Under the pieces are notes generated by a model. The model was not told the DNA's origin. It worked only from the letters and a program-made list of their open reading frames with translations, and did not search any database. DNA of 5,438 nt, taken from positions 5,920 through 11,357 of the forward strand of contig DMPJ01000469.1 of assembly GCA_003456035.1 (NCBI GenBank), read 5' to 3'. Below, piece by piece: positions 1-5,438 of the stretch. The first letter of the stretch is position 1. Each line of letters starts with the position of its first letter. The translations under genes were made by a program, and so were the position numbers. This DNA is from Planktothrix sp. UBA8402. Its GTDB lineage: Bacteria > Cyanobacteriota > Cyanobacteriia > Cyanobacteriales > Microcoleaceae.

Positions 1-10
1 AATTACGAAT

Positions 11-31
11 GGGTAATGGGTAATGGGGAAT
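11..31. repeat. Heptad tandem repeat, GGGTAAT type, 3 units
   Basis: Three contiguous 7-base units are visible: GGGTAAT at 11-17, GGGTAAT at 18-24 and GGGGAAT at 25-31. The preceding bases (ATTACGAAT, 2-10) look like the edge of a related heptad array cut by the window start. Short tandemly repeated heptanucleotides are a known intergenic feature of filamentous cyanobacteria. No coding function is visible. Confidence 0.8.
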
Positions 32-67
32 AATCATTATTTTATCTATTTGTGAACTACCTACACT

Positions 68-140
68 GGTAACTGGTAACTGATAACTAATAACTGGTAA
101 CTAGCAACTGATAACTGGTAACTGATAACTGATAACTGAT
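68..140. repeat. Heptad tandem repeat, (G/A)(G/A)TAACT type, 10 units
   Basis: Ten contiguous 7-base units fill 68-137: GGTAACT at 68, 75, 96 and 117; GATAACT at 82, 110, 124 and 131; AATAACT at 89; and AGCAACT at 103. A partial unit GAT occupies 138-140. The array ends exactly where the petH stop codon (141-143, minus strand) begins, so it would be the first sequence of the petH 3' untranslated region. This is the STRR class of cyanobacterial heptamer repeats; copy number in such arrays often varies between strains. Variation is confined to the first three bases of the unit, and TAACT is the conserved core except for CAACT at 103. Confidence 0.9.
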
Positions 141-1642
<1,502 letters not shown>

Positions 1643-2440
1643 ATGATCACAATTTTACCTTGGGTTTTATTAGCAATATTGGGACTAGCCGCTGGAACTA
1701 CCGCCGGATTACTCGGGATTGGTGGGGGAATGTTAGTTGTCCCTGGGTTATTTTATATTTTTAATTTAATGGACTTTCCGCCCGATCTGGTAATGCACAG
1801 TGCGATCTCCACTTCTATGAGTGTGATGATTTGTACGGCGACTGCTTCGATTGTGGCTCATCATTCTAAAGGGGATGTGCAATGGGAAGTTTTTTGGAAA
1901 ATTATCCCTGGGATTTTATTAGGTGTTTTATTAGGTGCCTTATTAGATCATACCTTATCAAGTGCTTTATTGAAAATTATTTTCGGATTATTTTTATTAT
2001 TGATTGCTATTAAACTATTATTAGATTTCCAACCACAAGTAAAATCAGAAACATTACCAGGATTAGCAATAATCAACGTCGTCGGGTTAGGAATAGGCTT
2101 TAAATCAGGACTTCTAGGAGTTGGAGGCGGTGCGATTAGTGTGCCTTTTTTAATTTATTGTGGATTACCAATGTATGAAGTGGTAGGTACTTCTTCATCC
2201 TTTAGTTTACCCATTTCTATTTTAGGAACTCTGGCTTTTTTCTTATCTTCTCATGGCGATTCTTTTCTCCCTGGGTTTATTGGATATATTTATTGGCCAG
2301 CTTTATTATTAATCGCTCCGTTTGCCATCTTAGGCGCTTTTTTAGGTACAGCACTTTCTCATATTATTTCAGGGGAAAAATTACGGACAGCTTTTGCTTT
2401 ATTTTTATTATTGATTGGTTTAAATATGTTATTTACTTAA
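1643..2440 (+). CDS. TauE/SafE-family integral membrane protein (putative anion exporter)
   Basis: The 265-residue product is strongly hydrophobic and has the internal two-fold repeat of the TauE/SafE (formerly DUF81) family. The glycine-rich signature appears twice, as GLLGIGGG (22-29, followed by MLVVP) and GLLGVGGG (156-163, followed by AISVP). I estimate about eight membrane segments, roughly at 5-38, 46-71, 84-101, 108-127, 140-172, 178-202, 213-236 and 247-264, with a short polar loop HHSKGDVQWE (73-82) and a polar central linker (128-138). The location is the cytoplasmic membrane. Characterised relatives export sulfite, sulfoacetate or other organosulfur anions, but no neighbour here concerns sulfur metabolism, so the substrate cannot be assigned. 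The ATG is the only usual start near the family N-terminus, and an in-frame stop lies at 1622-1624. No convincing Shine-Dalgarno precedes it. The gene stands alone: petH diverges upstream and the TPR gene converges downstream. Confidence 0.9.
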   Translation: MITILPWVLLAILGLAAGTTAGLLGIGGGMLVVPGLFYIFNLMDFPPDLVMHSAISTSMSVMICTATASIVAHHSKGDVQWEVFWKIIPGILLGVLLGALLDHTLSSALLKIIFGLFLLLIAIKLLLDFQPQVKSETLPGLAIINVVGLGIGFKSGLLGVGGGAISVPFLIYCGLPMYEVVGTSSSFSLPISILGTLAFFLSSHGDSFLPGFIGYIYWPALLLIAPFAILGAFLGTALSHIISGEKLRTAFALFLLLIGLNMLFT

Positions 2441-2441
2441 A

Positions 2442-2462
2442 CCCGGCGGGGATTTTTTTATT
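2442..2462 (+). terminator. Weak terminator-like element after the TauE/SafE gene
   Basis: Directly after the stop codon, CCC (2442-2444) can pair with GGG (2448-2450 or 2449-2451) over a 3-4 base loop. A run of seven T follows (2453-2459), then ATT. The position and T-run suit an intrinsic terminator, but the stem is only three uninterrupted base pairs. Adding the flanking AA/TT pairs requires a mismatch. Confidence 0.35.
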
Positions 2463-2478
2463 CATTAATCAATTCCTT

Positions 2479-2503
2479 GGTGCGTGCGTTTCACTTACGC
2501 ACC
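2479..2503. repeat. GGTGCGT/ACGCACC palindromic element between convergent genes
   Basis: GGTGCGT (2479-2485) and ACGCACC (2497-2503) form a perfect 7-bp inverted repeat with an 11-base loop. A shifted pairing of GTGCGT (2485-2490 region) with ACGCAC is nearly as good because the GTGCG motif is duplicated on the left arm. The right arm continues into CTAC. From memory, palindromes of the form GGTGCGT...ACGCACCCTAC are common dispersed intergenic elements in cyanobacterial genomes. In RNA it would form a hairpin near the 3' ends of both convergent transcripts, but it has no T-run on either side, so I do not call it a terminator. Confidence 0.6.
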
Positions 2504-2509
2504 CTACGG

Positions 2510-3523
2510 TTATTCATTGATAAATTCAGCTTCACAAATAGTTGATTCTCTTTGTTGTAGGTCTTCTGCATCCCATAATCCATTTAGAAATGTGGTATAA
2601 AAATATTCTCCACCTTGTTGAACATCAACTTTAGGAGAATTTTTGGCATAGGGACTATGATCTGAAATACCCCGTTGTGCTTGATAATGAATGTAGGTAT
2701 CTGAGTTAACGCACATAACATGATAAAAGTCTTTATTGGCTCCGGTTTCATCTCCTAGTTTATAACGGGCTAAACCTCGGTTTAAATAGGCTTTAATAAA
2801 GTTAGGATCAATATTTAGAGCTTGTTCAAAATCATCAATTGCAGCTTGATATTGTTTTAAGTTATGGTGAACACAGCCTCGATTATAATAGGCATAAACA
2901 TTATAAGGATCAATTTTTAAAGCCCGGTTATAATCTCGGATGGCGCGATCATGATTTCCTAATTGATAATGACACAATCCTCGATTAATATAGGCTTTAA
3001 TATAATTCAATTCTAATTCCGTGGCTTTATTAAAATCATCTAAAGCATTTTCTTTGATTCCCAATAAATAAAAAGCTCGACCTCGATTATAATAGGTTTT
3101 ATGATTATCGGGATTAATTAATAGAGCTTGATTGTAATTTGTAATTGCATCTTGATATTGTCCTGATTGGGCGATCGCTAATCCTAAATTATTATAAACC
3201 GCATCACTATTCGGATTGAAATTGAGAGCAATTTTAAAATCCTGAATCGCTTTTTCATATTTCCCTAAATGTCTCCAAGCATTACCTCGATTCAAATAAG
3301 CATCGGGTAATTTAGGTTCTATTTGTAAGGCTTTGGTTAAATCATTAACCGCTTGTTGATACTCTTTCAAATAATAGTAAACCAGACCCCGATTATTATA
3401 AGCACTGGCATAATTAGGGTTTAATTGAATTACTTGATCAAAATCCTTCAAAGCACCTCGATAATTGCCTTGGCGGGCTTTTGTTAAGCCTTGTTCATAA
3501 AACCGTTTACTATTATTAAACAT
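2510..3523 (-). CDS. TPR-repeat protein, eight tandem 34-residue units
   Basis: The 337-residue product consists almost wholly of tetratricopeptide repeats, which stack as helix pairs and bind proteins or peptides. Eight units follow each other without insertions: 3-36, 37-70, 71-104, 105-138, 139-172, 173-206, 207-240 and a degenerate 241-274. Units 2-7 show the usual pattern of A-Y-x-N-R-G, a Tyr/Leu/Gly turn, a helix with D(F/Y/L)xxAL and a closing Pro (replaced by Leu172 in unit 5). The last approximately 63 residues (275-337) are not TPR-like and end acidic. I recognise no catalytic domain, signal peptide or membrane segment, so it is probably a cytoplasmic scaffold; partner and pathway cannot be named. 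The ATG is well supported: AAGGAAG (plus-strand 3528-3534) lies 4 bases upstream. The gene lies downstream of leuS in the same direction, but the leuS terminator and a separate promoter candidate lie between them. Confidence 0.9.
   Translation of the reverse strand: MFNNSKRFYEQGLTKARQGNYRGALKDFDQVIQLNPNYASAYNNRGLVYYYLKEYQQAVNDLTKALQIEPKLPDAYLNRGNAWRHLGKYEKAIQDFKIALNFNPNSDAVYNNLGLAIAQSGQYQDAITNYNQALLINPDNHKTYYNRGRAFYLLGIKENALDDFNKATELELNYIKAYINRGLCHYQLGNHDRAIRDYNRALKIDPYNVYAYYNRGCVHHNLKQYQAAIDDFEQALNIDPNFIKAYLNRGLARYKLGDETGANKDFYHVMCVNSDTYIHYQAQRGISDHSPYAKNSPKVDVQQGGEYFYTTFLNGLWDAEDLQQRESTICEAEFINE
3171..3178. repeat. HIP1 octamer GCGATCGC
   Basis: A perfect copy of the highly iterated palindrome GCGATCGC lies inside the TPR gene, in TPR unit 4. 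HIP1 is strongly over-represented in many cyanobacterial genomes and supports the taxonomic call. Confidence 0.85.
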
Positions 3524-3685
3524 GGAACTTCCTTTTTGTTAATTAAGCTGAGTTGGTTGTTACAGAAATATTAAACTTGATTAAATATAGACAAGCTCTA
3601 CTCAAACATACTTTCGGTTTTTGAGCTTGATATTCTGATCAATTGATGATCAAGAGCATAGACAAAATTTAAGACTCGCAGACAG
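3524..3685 (-). promoter_or_regulatory. Probable structured 5' leader of the TPR gene
   Basis: If transcription starts about 7 bases after the candidate -10, the leader is about 160 bases. On the minus strand it contains segment A, CTTGAT (plus-strand 3649-3654); segment B, ATCAAGCTC (3623-3631); and segment C, GAGCTTG (3592-3598). B can pair with A (6 bp) or with C (7 bp), but not both. Two TGATCA palindromes (3636-3641 and 3647-3652), centred 11 bp apart, lie between A and B. The Shine-Dalgarno AAGGAAG ends 4 bases before the ATG. I recognise no known riboswitch class. The pairings are visible in the sequence; any regulatory role is inference. Confidence 0.35.
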
Positions 3686-3691
3686 TTCGTG

Positions 3692-3720
3692 ATTATCGCC
3701 TTACAGTTCCACACTGTCCA
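3692..3720 (-). promoter_or_regulatory. Candidate promoter of the TPR gene
   Basis: On the minus strand TGGACA (plus-strand 3715-3720; 5 of 6 matches to TTGACA) is followed after exactly 17 bases by GATAAT (3692-3697; 5 of 6 matches to TATAAT). This is the best sigma70-type hexamer pair seen in the window. It sits between the leuS terminator and the TPR start codon, which supports independent transcription of the TPR gene. Confidence 0.6.
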
Positions 3721-3810
3721 TGATATCAAATTTGGAATTAAAAAGTGAGTAGTCTGGACAAAAAATTTACCTAACCCCCGATACTCAAGGCCTAATCCCT
3801 AATTTATTCT
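3721..3810. other. Spacer between the TPR-gene promoter and the leuS terminator
   Basis: This is AT-rich sequence without a gene. Its only notable element is TGGACA at 3755-3760, which forms an inverted pair with TGTCCA at 3715-3720. I see no tRNA, repeat or small gene here. Confidence 0.5.
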
Positions 3811-3814
3811 GAAT

Positions 3815-3845
3815 AAAAAACCCCCAAACCGGAAAAGTTTGAGGG
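3815..3845 (-). terminator. Rho-independent terminator of leuS
   Basis: Read on the minus strand, CCCTCAAAC pairs with GTTTGGGGG over nine positions (plus-strand 3837-3845 with 3821-3829). There is one G-T wobble, a 7-base loop and a directly following run of six T (3820 to 3815). This begins 29 bases after the leuS stop codon and is a textbook intrinsic terminator. A second possible pairing, AAAAAACCCC (3815-3824) with GGGGTTTTTT (3854-3863), gives a 10-bp outer stem that shares the C-run, so the element might also stop plus-strand transcription. Confidence 0.9.
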
Positions 3846-3874
3846 AATATTAAGGGGTTTTTTTAGTTTCTGAG

Positions 3875-5438
3875 TTAAGCTACAACGAAATTAACTAATT
3901 TTCCCGGGACAACAATCACTTTTTTAATGGTTTTATCTCCAATATGACGTTGACTGACTTCAGAATTTCTGGCATATTCTTCTAAAGTTTGGTGATCGGC
4001 CGTCGCTGGGACTTGCAGCGTGCCACGGGTTTTTCCATTAATTTGAATCACTAAGGTAATTTCATCGACTAGCAAGGCTTCTGGTTCATGCTCCGGCCAT
4101 ATTTGAGTATGAATTGAACCCGTTTTTCCAATCAATTGCCATAATTCTTCAGCAATATGGGGGGCAAAAGGTGCTAATAATTTCAACAGCGTGTTAATGC
4201 CTTCTGAATAAATCGGAGACTCTTGACAATTCGCTTCTGATAAAGCATTACTGAGTTTCATCAATTCAGATACCGCTGTATTAAATTGATAGTCTCCGTT
4301 TAAATCCTCACTGACTTCTTTAATCGCCGTATGAATCGCCCGTTTTAAGTCTTTTTCGACTTTACTTAATTCCCGATTCTTATGCTTGGAAGTCACAATT
4401 TCAGTAAATTCGGTAACAATTCGCCAAACCCGATTTAAGAAGCGAAATTGTCCCTCAACATCGGCATCATCCCATTCTAAATCCTTCTCAGGAGGGGCTT
4501 TAAATAGAATAAACATTCGGGCGGTATCGGCCCCATATTTGCCCATGACTTCCAACGGATCAACCCCATTATATTTAGATTTAGACATCTTCTCATAGAA
4601 GACTTCTAACTTTTCTCCAGTTGTCGGATCTTGGGGATTACTCGGACTAACTTGTGAGGGGGAAAAATACTTACCTGTGGTGCGATTTTTATAGGTAATT
4701 CCCTGCACCATCCCTTGAGTTAATAACTTTTCAAAGGGTTCTTTACAATGTAATAATCCGCGATCGCGCACAACTTTTGTGAAGAATCGAGAATATAATA
4801 AATGTAGGATAGCGTGTTCAATGCCGCCCACATATTGATCAACCCCCATCCAATCATTAGTAATAGCTGGATTGAATGCTTGTTGATCATTTTTGGCATC
4901 GGGATAGCGCAGGTAATACCAAGAAGAATCAATAAAAGTATCCATCGTATCGGTTTCCCGTTTGGCGGGAGTTCCACAACTAGGACAAGGCACATTAATC
5001 CAGTCTTCTAATTGGGCTAAAGGAGATAAACCTCGACCGCTAAATTTAACATTTTCGGGCAATTTTACGGGTAAATCTTGATCGGGAACTGCCACCGCCC
5101 CACATTCGGGACAATGAATAATCGGAATCGGTGTACCCCAATAGCGTTGACGGGAAATCAACCAATCTCTTAGCCGATATTGAATAATTCCTTTGCCATA
5201 TCCTTCATCTTCTGCGTAGTCAATAATTGCTTGTTTGGCGTGTTCGGAATGTTCCCCACTAAAATTACAGGATTCAACTAAAATTCCTGTACCTGTATAG
5301 GCTGTTGTGATCCGATCATTTTCCTCATTATCATTATCTGCATCATTGGTAACAATGACTTGTTTGATGGGTAAATCGTATTGAGTTGCGAATTGAAAAT
5401 CACGGGTATCATGGGCTGGAACTCCCATGACCGCGCCT
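3875..5438 (-). CDS. leuS: Leucyl-tRNA synthetase, C-terminal part (5' end outside the window)
   Basis: This class Ia enzyme charges tRNA-Leu with leucine in the cytoplasm and edits mischarged products. About 520 C-terminal residues are present; the reading frame runs open to the window edge, and full-length bacterial enzymes have about 850-870. The Met at 5426-5428 is internal, because Gly-Ala-Val is encoded before it as in the family motif. Counting from that Met, the editing-domain motif HDxRD is at 6-10, where Asp10 matches the conserved editing Asp (Asp345 in E. coli by my alignment). [12 protein letters not shown] follows at 87-98, then two CxxC pairs (106/109 and 148/151) fitting a zinc ribbon, [15 protein letters not shown] (158-172), [15 protein letters not shown] (201-215) and the catalytic KMSKS (280-284). 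The anticodon-binding helical domain spans about 325-435, and the small C-terminal tRNA-contacting domain about 455-517. All visible motifs are intact. A strong terminator follows the stop codon. Confidence 0.97.
   Translation of the reverse strand, partial: GAVMGVPAHDTRDFQFATQYDLPIKQVIVTNDADNDNEENDRITTAYTGTGILVESCNFSGEHSEHAKQAIIDYAEDEGYGKGIIQYRLRDWLISRQRYWGTPIPIIHCPECGAVAVPDQDLPVKLPENVKFSGRGLSPLAQLEDWINVPCPSCGTPAKRETDTMDTFIDSSWYYLRYPDAKNDQQAFNPAITNDWMGVDQYVGGIEHAILHLLYSRFFTKVVRDRGLLHCKEPFEKLLTQGMVQGITYKNRTTGKYFSPSQVSPSNPQDPTTGEKLEVFYEKMSKSKYNGVDPLEVMGKYGADTARMFILFKAPPEKDLEWDDADVEGQFRFLNRVWRIVTEFTEIVTSKHKNRELSKVEKDLKRAIHTAIKEVSEDLNGDYQFNTAVSELMKLSNALSEANCQESPIYSEGINTLLKLLAPFAPHIAEELWQLIGKTGSIHTQIWPEHEPEALLVDEITLVIQINGKTRGTLQVPATADHQTLEEYARNSEVSQRHIGDKTIKKVIVVPGKLVNFVVA
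4760..4767. repeat. HIP1 octamer GCGATCGC
   Basis: This is a second perfect HIP1 palindrome, inside leuS between the sequences coding for the [11 protein letters not shown] and KMSKS segments. Two copies in about 5.4 kb are well above chance for an AT-rich sequence. Confidence 0.85.

Noticed and set aside
29..41. AATAAT-C-ATTATT palindrome as petH terminator
   Set aside because: The stem is A-T only with a one-base loop and cannot fold as a stable terminator.
11..140. CRISPR array
   Set aside because: Units are only 7 bases long and directly contiguous, with no spacers.
2293..2520. Plus-strand open frame of 75 codons overlapping the end of the TauE/SafE gene
   Set aside because: It is in another frame of the membrane-protein gene, crosses the terminator-like and palindromic elements, and shows no family resemblance.
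2510..3523. 102-base periodicity in the TPR gene as a DNA repeat or mobile element
   Set aside because: The period matches the 34-residue protein unit, and the units have diverged at DNA level; it reflects old internal protein duplication.
4386..4598. Plus-strand open frame of 70 codons opposite leuS
   Set aside because: It lies opposite the KMSKS and anticodon-binding part of leuS, where protein conservation is clear; it is a shadow frame.
4720..5011. Short open frames on both strands inside leuS (minus 4720-4995, plus 4814-5011)
   Set aside because: Both overlap the conserved catalytic segment of leuS in other frames and have no start-site or family support.
5426..5428. ATG at 5428 as the true start of leuS
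   Set aside because: The upstream codons encode Gly-Ala-Val, continuing the family motif, and about 340 N-terminal residues with the first catalytic half would be missing; the gene simply leaves the window.

Overview
The window looks like chromosomal DNA from a cyanobacterium, probably a filamentous non-heterocystous type (Oscillatoria/Planktothrix-like; the genus is an inference). Three things point this way: a petH gene whose ferredoxin-NADP+ reductase carries the cyanobacterial CpcD-like phycobilisome-linker domain, two copies of the HIP1 octamer GCGATCGC, and heptanucleotide tandem repeats between genes. Base composition is AT-rich, especially between genes.

Layout. Positions 1-140 hold two short heptad repeat arrays; the second runs right up to the petH stop codon. 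petH (141-1343, minus strand) is complete. A 299-base divergent spacer (1344-1642) separates it from a plus-strand TauE/SafE-family membrane protein gene (1643-2440). That gene converges on a minus-strand gene for a protein of eight tandem TPR units (2510-3523), with a 69-base spacer holding a weak terminator-like element and a GGTGCGT/ACGCACC palindrome. A 351-base spacer (3524-3874) then holds the TPR gene's probable promoter, a leader with competing inverted repeats, and the strong intrinsic terminator of the next gene. The last gene is the 3' part of leuS (leucyl-tRNA synthetase, minus strand), cut by the window end at 5438 inside the editing domain.

The genes do not form a pathway. They cover photosynthetic electron transfer (PetH), putative anion export (TauE/SafE), protein-protein scaffolding (TPR) and translation (LeuS). 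The leuS terminator and a separate promoter candidate suggest that the TPR gene is its own transcription unit although it lies in the same direction downstream of leuS.

I see no mobile element, CRISPR array, RNA gene or new multi-gene system. The points most worth checking are the absence of any usual internal start codon in petH for the short FNR isoform known from some cyanobacteria, mutually exclusive pairings in the TPR leader, the repeat arrays touching petH, and similar T-rich motifs bracketing the TauE/SafE gene.
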